Of a stretch of 14,282 nt of DNA, positions 1 to 7,536 are shown in pieces. How positions within the stretch are numbered: the stretch's first letter is position 1; every line of letters starts with the position of its first letter. Where the stretch lies: contig JAIRXI010000317.1 of assembly GCA_031268395.1 (NCBI GenBank), forward strand, positions 1-14,282, given 5' to 3'. This DNA comes from Tannerella sp. (GTDB taxonomy: Bacteria; Bacteroidota; Bacteroidia; Bacteroidales; Tannerellaceae). The notes below the pieces were generated by a model, which was given only the letters and a program-made list of their open reading frames with translations, was not told where the DNA came from and ran no database searches. Made by a program: the position numbers and the translations under genes.

Positions 1-62
1 TACCATTAAAAAGATGTATGCCGTATAAATATGCTGTATAACATATTTGCAAATGCAATAGA

Positions 63-113
63 AACGATGAACTTCCTTAACGATGAACGATGAACAATGA
101 ACGATGAACGGGG
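63..113. repeat. AACGATG heptamer tandem repeat
   Basis: Copies of the heptamer AACGATG begin at 63, 79, 86 and 100, with a variant AACAATG at 93. Units 79-106 are strictly head-to-tail with a 7-bp period, and a partial unit AACG follows at 107-110. The last units run into a GGGG block, and the 16-bp stretch 98-113 recurs inverted at 328-343. Seven-bp tandem repeats can vary by slippage. No function can be read from the sequence. Confidence 0.75.
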
Positions 114-343
114 TTTGCCCGTCGGGCATTCATATCCATAGAAAAAGCGATTAAACCGGCTGTTGAACTCCGTACAGAGTTCCATCCAGCAAGGTGATAT
201 ACTATTCCTGCGGAGTAAACGGCCCGCAACGCACGATGGCCCGTCCCAGCCGGAACGGGCCGTTTTTTACCGGCAGAGCATCTTCCGGACATGACAGGAG
301 AAGCGTCCAATGGACATGTACACAATGCCCCGTTCATCGTTCA
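98..343. repeat. 16-bp inverted repeat pair around the 5' region
   Basis: TGAACGATGAACGGGG at 98-113 is matched by its exact reverse complement at 328-343, enclosing 214 bp. The enclosed segment holds three stem-loops, the last with a T-run (the 217-268 structure). The pair could be the two ends of a small non-autonomous element or two independent insertions of the same dispersed repeat. No target-site duplication is evident outside the arms. Confidence 0.6.
217..268 (+). terminator. Intrinsic-terminator-like hairpin with alternative stems
   Basis: AAACGGCCCG (217-226) pairs perfectly with CGGGCCGTTT (256-265), followed by further T to 268. An inner arm GGCCCGT (238-244) can instead pair with ACGGGCC (255-261), so two left arms compete for one right arm. 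The GC-rich stem and T-run are those of a plus-strand Rho-independent terminator. It would end a transcript entering from the left edge or one starting in the first 200 bp. No plus-strand gene follows for about 9 kb, so it is more likely a terminator than an attenuator. Confidence 0.6.
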
Positions 344-394
344 CAAACCGTTTTATTCAAGTATGCGGCGGGACTCATCCCTTCGGGCAAAGGA

Positions 395-579
395 ACCTCA
401 TTTCCACCTAATTTTAATAACAAAACAACCTCAGTAGCAAGCAAGGCATAAACCCCCTCCGGCAAGACCTCATTACCTTATTCTTTGTAACTGTAGGGGA
501 TAAGGAGGTAAGGAGGTTCGCCCGCATATATCTCTGCTACTGAGGTTGTTTTGTTGTTAAAATGAGGTGGAAATGAGGT
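395..579. repeat. 185-bp nested palindromic element, 45-bp arms
   Basis: The left arm 395-439 and right arm 535-579 are reverse complements over 45 bp with only two mismatches. They begin ACCTCATTTCCACCT and end GAGGTGGAAATGAGGT respectively. The 95-bp centre holds a second, imperfect inverted pair: ACCTCATTACCTTAT near 467-481 against ATAAGGAGGTAAGGAGGT at 499-516. The ACCTCATT motif recurs in arms and centre. No open frame lies inside and no clear target duplication flanks it. The architecture fits a MITE-like or BIME/REP-like dispersed element, or a long structured RNA. It lies downstream of the DUF4249 gene, where a hairpin could protect or end that mRNA. Confidence 0.8.
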
Positions 580-681
580 CTTCTGTCTGAAACGAAGGTT
601 TGCCGTGTGGCGGTCATAAAGAGATTCGTCCCACGTCACATGGTTTTACCAGTGATCCGTGATGTTCTTTCCCTGCATCCG

Positions 682-1563
682 CTACGGTATGTAAATATCC
701 GCCGGCACGGTACTGTATGCCGAAAAATAGCCGACGCCGCCCTGACTGATATTCGTCGTGATATTGGAAGCCGGGCCGCCGAAGAACGGATTTTCGCCCC
801 GCTTTTCCGACTGGCACTGCCGGACGAAGTCATAAAATCCCTTTTCGATCCGGCTGATGCATATCGTGATTTTGTCGCCGGACTGTACAAACGTCGCTCC
901 GCTGTCTTCGCTGATCAGGCCGTTTCTGTTGGATATGTCGTCGAAATACATCAGCGGCATCCCGTCGAGATACTGGCCGTTGATGCCCAGATCGGAAAAG
1001 ACGGCAAACGTGGACAGCTGATATTCCATCAGCGTGTCGTTGAGGATATAGCGCACCATGTAATAATCTTCGGAAGGGTCTTCGGAGGCGTAGAGGTTCA
1101 CGGCATAATGCAGGTATCCCATGAGGCTGACCGGCTCGACGGTGAGGGAATCGATCCGGAAAGGAGGAAGCATGGTCGTGACGGCTCCGTATGTTTCCGT
1201 TCGGCCGTCTCCGTCGAAATCCACTTCCACGCTCAGCCGGTAGCTCACTCCCGGTATGGCGGCCATGGCCTGGACGGTCCGGTAGCATCCCCGGTCTTCG
1301 GGCAACTCTTCCAGTGCAAACGCCTGACCGTCCGAGGCCTGTATCTCCACGACCGCATCCGATACGGGCCGGTTGTTTTTCTCTTCAAAATAGGGAGACG
1401 AAGCGGAGATCCGGATCGTTTGCAGCGTTTCGTGTTCCGTCAGAGAGCCGTAGATGACAATCACCGGCTCCGAATCGTTCGTATTCAGTTCGATCGGCGC
1501 CGTACAGGCAAGCAGCGCCGGGAGGAACAGCAGTACGGGGAAAAAACGGAACGGATGCAACAT
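682..1563 (-). CDS. DUF4249 family outer-membrane lipoprotein
   Basis: A 293-residue protein whose N-terminus is a lipoprotein signal: a hydrophobic stretch from about residue 7, then the lipobox L17-L18-A19-C20, so the mature protein would be lipidated on Cys20. The rest matches the DUF4249 pattern as I recall it. An early beta-rich segment (residues 25-110, with 'VIVIYGSLTE', 'PVSDAVVEI' and 'YRLSVEV') resembles a Bacteroidota carbohydrate or peptide-uptake accessory fold, and the C-terminus ends in a GGVGYFSAYS-type motif typical of the family. The start lies 3 nt beyond the stop of the upstream receptor gene, so the two are surely co-transcribed and probably translationally coupled. Family knowledge: DUF4249 lipoproteins recur next to TonB-dependent receptors that lack a SusD partner. 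The inference is that it sits at the cell surface as the receptor's accessory lipoprotein. Its ligand is unknown. Confidence 0.88.
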   Translation of the reverse strand: MLHPFRFFPVLLFLPALLACTAPIELNTNDSEPVIVIYGSLTEHETLQTIRISASSPYFEEKNNRPVSDAVVEIQASDGQAFALEELPEDRGCYRTVQAMAAIPGVSYRLSVEVDFDGDGRTETYGAVTTMLPPFRIDSLTVEPVSLMGYLHYAVNLYASEDPSEDYYMVRYILNDTLMEYQLSTFAVFSDLGINGQYLDGMPLMYFDDISNRNGLISEDSGATFVQSGDKITICISRIEKGFYDFVRQCQSEKRGENPFFGGPASNITTNISQGGVGYFSAYSTVPADIYIP

Positions 1564-1566
1564 GAG

Positions 1567-3876
1567 TCAGAATTTAAAATTGTACGTAATGGAGGGCACC
1601 ACCCCGAACAGATACAGCATTTCGGCGTAGGGCACGCCCGTGTCGGCGTTCTGGTCGTAGGTGATCATCCAGGGATTTTTCTTCCCGTAGGCATTGTAGA
1701 GCGAGAGGTTCCATTCGCTCTGCAGGCGTTTGCCCGGACGGGGATGCGGAACAAAACCGAGCGACAGGTCCAGCCGGTGGTAGTCGGGACGGCGGTATTC
1801 GTTGCGCCCGGAATAAATCGGGAAATATTCGCCGCTGATCTCGAAACGTCCCGAGGGATAGGTGGTCGGGTTGCCCGTCGCATAGACCCAGGTGGCGGAG
1901 ACGTTCCATTTTTCCGAAAACGCATAGTTGGCCACCGCGTTCAGGGCGTGCGTCCGGTCGTAGGGCGCCGGGTAGGTTTTTCCCCCGTTGATTTCGGGAA
2001 TGGTGCGTTCGGAGCGCGAGAGGGTATAATTGAGAAAGCCTGTCAGCGCGCCCGTATTCCTGCGCAGCACCCATTCCACCCCATAGGCGCGGCCGGTGCC
2101 GGTGCGCACTTCGCCGTCCAGGTTGGGATTCATCAGCAGCGTGGCATGTTCGGCAAAGTCGATCACGTGGGTCAGGTGCTTGTAATACACTTCCACCGAC
2201 GCTTCCCAGACATTGCCGCCGAAATTGCGGAAATAGCCGGTTGAATAGAGGTCGACGTGCTGCGGGTGTATGTTGGGGCCGGCCGAAAACCAGATGTCCA
2301 GCGGCGAGCCGGAGGAAGAATTGTTGGCCAGCTGGATAAACTGCACGTTGTGTGTATAATTCATCTTGACCGACGAAGCGTCCGTCAGTTTCCAGACAAG
2401 TCCCGCGCGCGGCTCCACGGCCGTATGGGTATAATAGACTTTCCCGGCCCCGTAGGTGGCCGTGTCCACGATTTCGTACTCCCTGCCATACTGCGGCACG
2501 GTTGCCCTCCCGATGTTCTGGAACAGCGTCCCGCGCAGGCCGTACCTGACGGTGAGGTGTTCCGAGAGTTTCTGTTCGTTCGAGGCATACAGGCTGTATT
2601 CCATGGCCGTGCCTGCCTCTTTCCGCAGTCCTCCGTAGCCTTCCATGGCCACGACGCCCGGATTGAAGCGGTGCAGGGTGAGCGAGGCGCCGTAATCCAG
2701 GTTCCACCGGTCGTTGAGGGGCTGGCCGACGTCGAAGCGCAGACTCCAGTCCCGGATGCCGGAGACCCAGCTGGCCTTCGCGTTTTCGAGTTTGGATTCC
2801 AGGCCGTAGTCGTAGCTGGCCAGGTGCAGGCCGGTCCTGGCATAGAGCGTTTCGGAGAAGACGTGCTGCCAGAGCAGCGAGGCGGCGCCGTTGCCGTAGT
2901 GGAACTGGCCCATGGTGGCGCCGAAGCGGTCGCTGCCGTAATAGCCGTTCAGTTCCAGACGGTCGCTGTCGGTCAGGCGGTGTGTGACCTTGGCATTCAG
3001 GTCGTAGAAATAGACGGACGAGCGGCGCAGGGCTTCGTTGGACGAGAGTTTGAGGAACAGGTCGGCGTAGCTGCGCCGTCCGCCCACCATCCACGACGTT
3101 TTTTCTCCCAGCGGCGCCTCCGCCGTCATGCGGCTTGAGATCAGTCCGATGCCGCCCGTGACGCTCAGGCGGTCGGGCCGGGCGGTGCGGGTCTGCACGT
3201 CGAGCAGGGACGAGAGCCGGCCGCCGTGCCGCAGGGGGAGGTCGCCCTTGTAGAGCGAGACGCCGCCCAGCACGTCGCTGTTGAAGACCGAGAAGAAGCC
3301 CAGCAGGTGCGAGGCGTTGTAGATGGTGGTGTTATCAATCAGGATCAGGTTCTGGTCGGGCGTGCCGCCCCGCACGCTGAACCCCGATCCGCCTTCCGAC
3401 GCGGTCTGCACGCCGGGGAGCAGCTGGATGGCCTTGAGCACGTCCACCTCGCCCATCAGCGCCGGCATCCGCCGGATTTCCGTCGCGTTCAGTTTTTCCA
3501 TTCCCATCTGCACGCTGCTTATGTTCCGGTCCGTCGCGCGGGCCGAGACTTCCACTTCCTCCAGTTGCGTGCTCATGTCGAGTGCAAAGTCGACGGTCGT
3601 GTCCCGCTCGGCCCGGAAGGTGATCTCTTTCCGGTAAAAGCCAACGCTGGACGAGACCAGTGTCCAGGTGTCCCGCCGGAGCAGGAGTGTGTACCGGCCT
3701 TCTCCGTCCGTGACCGTATAGATCCGGTTCGAGTCTCTGGCAAACACGACCGCCTCGGCGAGGGGTTCTCCCGTCTGGCGGTCGATCACCTTCCCCCGGA
3801 CCTGTACCTGCTGGGCACACAGCGGCAGGCACATCAGCAGGCTCGCGCATAACAGACCGTATTTTCCGTTACTCAT
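1567..3876 (-). CDS. TonB-dependent receptor with carboxypeptidase-regulatory-like domain
   Basis: This is an outer-membrane active-transport receptor of 769 residues from the start chosen here. Residues 1-21 form a signal peptide (hydrophobic core to LPLCA, predicted cleavage before QQ). Residues 26-100 are a carboxypeptidase-D-regulatory-like beta-sandwich (VRGKVIDRQTGEPL, TDGEGRY, SSVGFY). Residues about 125-232 are the TonB plug, with the family signatures LLPGVQ, GGSGFSVRGGTPDQN, LILIDN and GGRLSSLLDV. The remainder is a beta-barrel ending in an aromatic residue (TYNFKF). The frame is open to 4035, but that start would precede or overlap the likely promoter, and translation from 3966 or 4035 would bury the signal peptide. 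ATG at 3874-3876 is therefore preferred. The DUF4249 lipoprotein gene follows after 3 nt. There is no SusD gene, so this is not a classical polysaccharide utilisation pair. The substrate is unknown. Confidence 0.93.
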   Translation of the reverse strand: MSNGKYGLLCASLLMCLPLCAQQVQVRGKVIDRQTGEPLAEAVVFARDSNRIYTVTDGEGRYTLLLRRDTWTLVSSSVGFYRKEITFRAERDTTVDFALDMSTQLEEVEVSARATDRNISSVQMGMEKLNATEIRRMPALMGEVDVLKAIQLLPGVQTASEGGSGFSVRGGTPDQNLILIDNTTIYNASHLLGFFSVFNSDVLGGVSLYKGDLPLRHGGRLSSLLDVQTRTARPDRLSVTGGIGLISSRMTAEAPLGEKTSWMVGGRRSYADLFLKLSSNEALRRSSVYFYDLNAKVTHRLTDSDRLELNGYYGSDRFGATMGQFHYGNGAASLLWQHVFSETLYARTGLHLASYDYGLESKLENAKASWVSGIRDWSLRFDVGQPLNDRWNLDYGASLTLHRFNPGVVAMEGYGGLRKEAGTAMEYSLYASNEQKLSEHLTVRYGLRGTLFQNIGRATVPQYGREYEIVDTATYGAGKVYYTHTAVEPRAGLVWKLTDASSVKMNYTHNVQFIQLANNSSSGSPLDIWFSAGPNIHPQHVDLYSTGYFRNFGGNVWEASVEVYYKHLTHVIDFAEHATLLMNPNLDGEVRTGTGRAYGVEWVLRRNTGALTGFLNYTLSRSERTIPEINGGKTYPAPYDRTHALNAVANYAFSEKWNVSATWVYATGNPTTYPSGRFEISGEYFPIYSGRNEYRRPDYHRLDLSLGFVPHPRPGKRLQSEWNLSLYNAYGKKNPWMITYDQNADTGVPYAEMLYLFGVVPSITYNFKF

Positions 3877-3967
3877 TGCACATAAAAGAGAAGGTAAGAC
3901 AGGACATGCCGCCTGCTCCCTCCCGGGAAGGGAAGGGGCCGTCGAGCGGGACAGTTGTTTGGACATG

Positions 3968-4009
3968 GTAACATGTTCCGAAGTTTCCGTAACGAGTTCC
4001 GAAGTTTCT
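3968..4009. repeat. 21-bp tandem repeat in the TonB receptor leader
   Basis: Two head-to-tail 21-bp units, 3968-3988 and 3989-4009 on the plus strand, differ at three positions. Each is GTAAC, two variable bases, then GTTCCGAAGTTTC, then C or T. The period equals two helical turns. The repeat lies between the candidate -7 element (4033-4040) and the preferred start codon (3876), so it is in the 5' untranslated leader of the receptor mRNA. It could be a pair of protein-binding sites on one DNA face or an RNA element. Read in the receptor frame it would encode a 7-residue repeat (ETSELVT, ETSEHVT), which may be coincidental. Confidence 0.75.
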
Positions 4010-4032
4010 GAAATACAGATCAAACATGGCCG

Positions 4033-4063
4033 CAAATATAAGCCTTCTTTTTGGGGCAGAAAA
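4033..4063 (-). promoter_or_regulatory. Bacteroidota-type promoter for the TonB receptor
   Basis: On the minus strand TATATTTG (plus 4033-4040) fits the Bacteroidota -7 consensus TAnnTTTG exactly. A TTTT (plus 4060-4063) lies 19 bp upstream, where the -33 TTTG is expected. Transcription would begin near 4026, giving a leader of about 150 nt before the preferred start codon at 3876. The -33 match is only three of four bases. Confidence 0.5.
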
Positions 4064-4146
4064 ATATTTCGCCAAAAAAATGGGAACGGTTCGCCAAAAC
4101 AGGACTTACACGCTGTTTTCCCCTGTTTTCCTTATATCGGCAGAGA

Positions 4147-4169
4147 GCAGGGACAGGACCCTGCCCTGC
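4147..4169. other. GC-rich hairpin between DUF5107 gene and TonB receptor
   Basis: GCAGGG (4147-4152) pairs with CCCTGC (4164-4169), and an inner CAGG can pair with CCTG after a one-base bulge. It lies about 125 nt past the stop of the DUF5107 gene and upstream of the receptor promoter, so it could mark the 3' end of the porter-DUF5107 transcript. No T-run follows on either strand, which argues against a simple intrinsic terminator. A second inverted pair, AAAACAGG (4096-4103) and CCTGTTTT (4122-4129), lies just beyond it. Confidence 0.35.
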
Positions 4170-4293
4170 CCCTGCGAAATCGAACCGGCTCATCTTTGCA
4201 GGTCTTTTACGAATGACATGGTTATTCCTCCCGCCGGACTGAAATAGCCTGTAATAAAAGAGCCTCTTCCCTGTCATCCGCTTTTTATGGCGT

Positions 4294-7200
4294 CTATCTG
4301 CTGCCGTTCTGTTTCTGCTGTCCCGGCGTTGCCGGACCCGCTTCCAGTCCCTGCCGTCCCAGCTCGATCAGCCGGTGGCAGTGCGCCCGGTTCTTTTCGT
4401 CCATGTCGTCTTCCCAGATTTGCAGGTCGGGCAGGGAGACGGCAAAGTAATCCATCCGGAAACGGTCGAACAGGTGTGTCTCGCCATACGCAATCAGGGT
4501 GTTGAAACAGCTTCGCGCCCGGTCTTCGCGGGCGAGTTTGCGGAAAGCCAGCCCCTGATAGTATATTTTTCCCGGGTTCCGGTCGTTGTAATACATGGCG
4601 GCGGCCAGCGTGAAAGTGCCCTGCGCAGCCTGTTCAAAACACGCCTTTGCTTCGGCTTCGCGTCCGAGGCCTTCCAGTGCACATCCCCGCCAGTAGTCCA
4701 GGTCATTCTCCTGCGCGCCGTAGAGCTTGCCCTCGCCCAGGTTGGGCGGATAGACATAACACTCGTCCAGCAGGGCAAGGGCACGGGCAGGATCGTTTTC
4801 GTCCATCGCGCGCCGCGCCGGTTCGATGCGCGCCTGCCGGTACTGCGCGGCTACCTTGCCTTCGCCGCCTTCCCAGGGATGGAACCTGCGGGCGTCGATG
4901 AGTTGCCTGGCTTCGTCGTGGCGTCCCAGCCGGTTGAGCAGCGTGACGTACTCCAGGTAAACGTCGTCGCGCGTCCAGGCTGTGGTCCGATGGCGTTCGA
5001 GGAAGGCGAGCCGTTCGGCATCCGGACGGTTCAGCCGCCCGTACAGCCGGTCAAGTTCCATCAGGATGCGCGCGTCGGAAGTGTCCAGCGCAAAGGCTTT
5101 CTCCAGGAGCGCGAGGGCACGTTCCCGGTCGTTCAGTTTGTTGAAACAGGCCAGCGCGAGGTTCCGCAGGACGGTCGGGAAGGTGTCGTCCTGCGCGGCC
5201 GAACGCTCCCACAGGGCAATGGCTTCGGGATACTGCCGCTTGTCGTACCAGAGGTTGCCCAGCAGGTAGGCCGCCCGCGGACTGTGATCCACCAGCGCGA
5301 TGGAGGCCGTCAGCGCCTGGATAGCCTCCAGCCGGTTCGGGAAGGAGCATCCCGGCGGCCGCCGTTCCATCTCCCGCACGGCGGCGGCGCTTTCCTCCGG
5401 CCGGCCGAGCCTGTCCAGACACCATGCCTTGTAGACATAGATCATGGCGTCTTCCGTACAGCCGCAGGCCAGCGCCGTCTCCAGCACCTCCAGCGCTTCT
5501 TCCCAGCATCCGGCCGAGGCGTAGTCGACGGCCAGTTCCGCGTAATTGTGCGGTTCGTCGCGCAGCAGGCGACGGAATGTGTCTGTTTCCTGCTCTTGCA
5601 GGAGGCACTGCTCGAAGAGACAGCCGAAGTTGAATGCGTCCAGCGTCAGCGAGTCGGCCGCCAGCGCCAGCGCTTCGCTCCCGCGCGCCAGCCGGCGCAG
5701 GATGACGCACTTCAGATGGCGGGCGCGGTGGTTGTGCCAGTTCCGGACGAGCGACCGGTCTATTTCGTCCAGCGCCGTGTCCCAGTCTTTCCGGATGCAC
5801 GAGAGCTGGGCCAGCGCAAAATAGCCTGCATCCTGCCATGCGGCATTCCAGCAGGACTTGTAGAAAAAGGTACGGGCTTCGTCGTATTTCTCCTGATACC
5901 TGAGGGAGAGTCCGAGGTTGTAGAGCGGTTCGCCGTCGTAGGGGTTCGGGTTGCGCCGGGTGAGCGTGTCCACGGCCCGGCGCAGGCAGGGTTCGGCTTC
6001 GGCAAACTGGCCTCTGCGGATGAGCCACAGGCCCAGGGCATTGTTGTTGCGCACGTCGGAGGGGTCGCGGCGAAGCGCTTCCCGGTAATAGTCCGTCGGC
6101 TGCCAGGTGGCATGGCGGTACTGTTCCAGGTGGAGGCCGGTGAGGTAGAGCTGTTCTGTGGAGGAGATCTCCTGCGGATCGGGCGCCGGTCTGGCGGCCT
6201 GGGGCAGGGGCCGGAGGGTTTCCGGTTCGGAGGTCCAGGCGAGCAGCGTCCGGCCGGCGGCCGAGGCGACAGTTACCCGGATGCCGGCCATCGTTTCGGC
6301 CGGTATGCCGGCTTCGAAGACGGTTTCCGGCACGAGGTCGGCCACGGTTTCAAACACCGTCCGCCCGTCCCTGGCAACCGTGATCCGGAGTTGCCTCTGC
6401 GCCGAAGTTGTGAGGATTTTCAGGCGGGAGACGCCGCCGCCCTCCGGTTCGATGTTCATCAGCAGGTCGGCGGTAGCGTTTTTCACGACGCCCAGTTCGC
6501 GGTAGGGGATGAAGTACTGGGTGAACGTTTTTTCCTCGTAGGGCTGTATCCATGAGAAGTCCGGCTGGTTGTCCGTAAAGACGCCCGTCATCAGTTCGAT
6601 GTAGGGTCCGTCTTCGTCGGTCAGGTTGCGGTCCCAGGCCTGTCCGAAGTCGCCGTTTCCCCAGGTCCACTGTTTTTTGCCCGGCGCGATGTGGTGGTTG
6701 GCCACGTGCAGGACGCCGGCGCGCGTGTCGTTTTCGTAGCCGCCGATGAAGTCGCAGTCGGAATGGACGGCCATGTAGGAGGTGGGGACGGGGATATTGC
6801 GGTAGCGCGAGATGTCGACGCCGGCAGAATAGTCTACCTTATAATACACACCCGTGGCAACGGGGTAGCGGGAGACGTCACGCTTGCCGTGGTCGAAGAC
6901 GGCATGCACGTCGCCGGGGAAGACCGACTGGTAGTGTTCGTTTACGGCCACGGCCGGGTTTGCCCACCAGAGGAAGGTCTGCGGGAGGTCGGTCGGGTTG
7001 TAGAGCTGTCCCAGGATCTCCAGTACGGCACGTCCGGGCGAGAGCCTGAATCCGGCCATGCCTTTCTGATGAAACATTCGCTCGCGTTCGCTTACCCAGA
7101 CCGTGGCGCTCCCGTCGGCAGCCGTTTCTGTCCGGAAATCTACCGGCAGGAAGGTACTGGGCCGGTGATGCTGCGGCCAGTTGAACTCGATGCCGCCCGA

Positions 7201-7536
7201 GATCCAGGGACCCGTCAGCCCGACCAGCGCCGGTTTGATCACCCGGTTGTAGTAGATGAAATGGCGCTCCCGGATTTTGTCGTATGCCATCTGAACCCGT
7301 CCGCCCAGTCCGGGGAGGATCATGATTTTGAGGTATTCGTTTTCAAGGAAGACGGCATGGTAGGGCCGGTCTTCACGCCGGTCCTCGATTTTCTCGATAA
7401 CGGCATACGGATATACCGCGCCGCTGCTTCCCTGATAGACGCGCTTTTCCAGAAACATCGGGTTCTTTTCGGGCTTGCCGGTGCCGTAGGTCGGCAGCAG
7501 GATGTCTTCTTCCCACACTTTTACGGAAGGTTTCAT
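4294..7536 (-). CDS. DUF5107 domain protein with tetratricopeptide repeats
   Basis: A 1080-residue protein without signal peptide or membrane segments, so predicted cytoplasmic. Residues about 30-345 match DUF5107, a galactose-mutarotase-like beta-sandwich family as I know it: PGLGGRVQMAYD (75-86), an ISGGIEFNW block followed by QHHRPSTFLP (112-131), and a WWANPAV segment (190-196). Residues about 350-440 are a beta-rich linker. From about 475 to 1065 helical repeats show TPR spacing and residues, for example NNALGLWLIRRGQFAEAE (498-515), LYNLGLSLRYQEKYDEA (538-554), AYLLGNLWYDKRQYPEAI (756-773) and ALALLEKAF (807-815). ATG at 7534-7536 overlaps the TGA of the upstream porter gene (ATGA). The open frame continues upstream to 7884, but that part lies inside the porter gene. 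Known: DUF5107-TPR proteins occur in sugar-use loci. Inferred: it binds or acts on the sugar brought in by the coupled porter. No enzymatic activity can be assigned; the paired His123-His124 are candidates for a functional site. Confidence 0.85.
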   Translation of the reverse strand: MKPSVKVWEEDILLPTYGTGKPEKNPMFLEKRVYQGSSGAVYPYAVIEKIEDRREDRPYHAVFLENEYLKIMILPGLGGRVQMAYDKIRERHFIYYNRVIKPALVGLTGPWISGGIEFNWPQHHRPSTFLPVDFRTETAADGSATVWVSERERMFHQKGMAGFRLSPGRAVLEILGQLYNPTDLPQTFLWWANPAVAVNEHYQSVFPGDVHAVFDHGKRDVSRYPVATGVYYKVDYSAGVDISRYRNIPVPTSYMAVHSDCDFIGGYENDTRAGVLHVANHHIAPGKKQWTWGNGDFGQAWDRNLTDEDGPYIELMTGVFTDNQPDFSWIQPYEEKTFTQYFIPYRELGVVKNATADLLMNIEPEGGGVSRLKILTTSAQRQLRITVARDGRTVFETVADLVPETVFEAGIPAETMAGIRVTVASAAGRTLLAWTSEPETLRPLPQAARPAPDPQEISSTEQLYLTGLHLEQYRHATWQPTDYYREALRRDPSDVRNNNALGLWLIRRGQFAEAEPCLRRAVDTLTRRNPNPYDGEPLYNLGLSLRYQEKYDEARTFFYKSCWNAAWQDAGYFALAQLSCIRKDWDTALDEIDRSLVRNWHNHRARHLKCVILRRLARGSEALALAADSLTLDAFNFGCLFEQCLLQEQETDTFRRLLRDEPHNYAELAVDYASAGCWEEALEVLETALACGCTEDAMIYVYKAWCLDRLGRPEESAAAVREMERRPPGCSFPNRLEAIQALTASIALVDHSPRAAYLLGNLWYDKRQYPEAIALWERSAAQDDTFPTVLRNLALACFNKLNDRERALALLEKAFALDTSDARILMELDRLYGRLNRPDAERLAFLERHRTTAWTRDDVYLEYVTLLNRLGRHDEARQLIDARRFHPWEGGEGKVAAQYRQARIEPARRAMDENDPARALALLDECYVYPPNLGEGKLYGAQENDLDYWRGCALEGLGREAEAKACFEQAAQGTFTLAAAMYYNDRNPGKIYYQGLAFRKLAREDRARSCFNTLIAYGETHLFDRFRMDYFAVSLPDLQIWEDDMDEKNRAHCHRLIELGRQGLEAGPATPGQQKQNGSR

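Larger units (their letters stand above)
1..681. other. Gene-free region with repeats and hairpins
   Basis: I find no credible gene here. The short open frames have no recognisable protein character and run across repeats and hairpins. The stretch lies downstream of the DUF4249 gene, which ends at 682 on the minus strand. It contains: a perfect 10-bp palindrome ATTTGCAAAT (45-54); heptamer repeats (63-110); a small stem GCCCG-T-CGGGC (117-127); a stem-loop with arms GAACTC (165-170) and GAGTTC (177-182), extendable by GCTG/CAGC (159-162/187-190); a terminator-like structure (217-268); and a 185-bp nested inverted repeat (395-579). A weak stem at 636-655 (TCAC/GTGA plus TGG/CCA around a TTTTA loop) follows the DUF4249 stop on the minus strand but has no U-tract. 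It is therefore a poor terminator candidate. Confidence 0.7.

Noticed and set aside
1..681. CRISPR array
   Set aside because: The heptamer repeats have no spacers and the 45-bp arms are a single inverted pair, so no repeat-spacer pattern exists.
607..2244. 545-codon plus-strand open frame
   Set aside because: Antisense to the DUF4249 gene and the end of the TonB receptor. It has low-complexity Arg/Val/His composition and no recognisable motif, while the opposite strand has clear lipobox and receptor signatures.
3877..4035. 53-residue N-terminal extension of the TonB receptor
   Set aside because: It would place the signal peptide internally and begin inside the candidate -7 element. ATG at 3876 gives a standard signal peptide.
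4375..6555. 726-codon plus-strand open frame
   Set aside because: Antisense to the TPR region of the DUF5107 gene; composition follows codon complementarity and no motif is visible.
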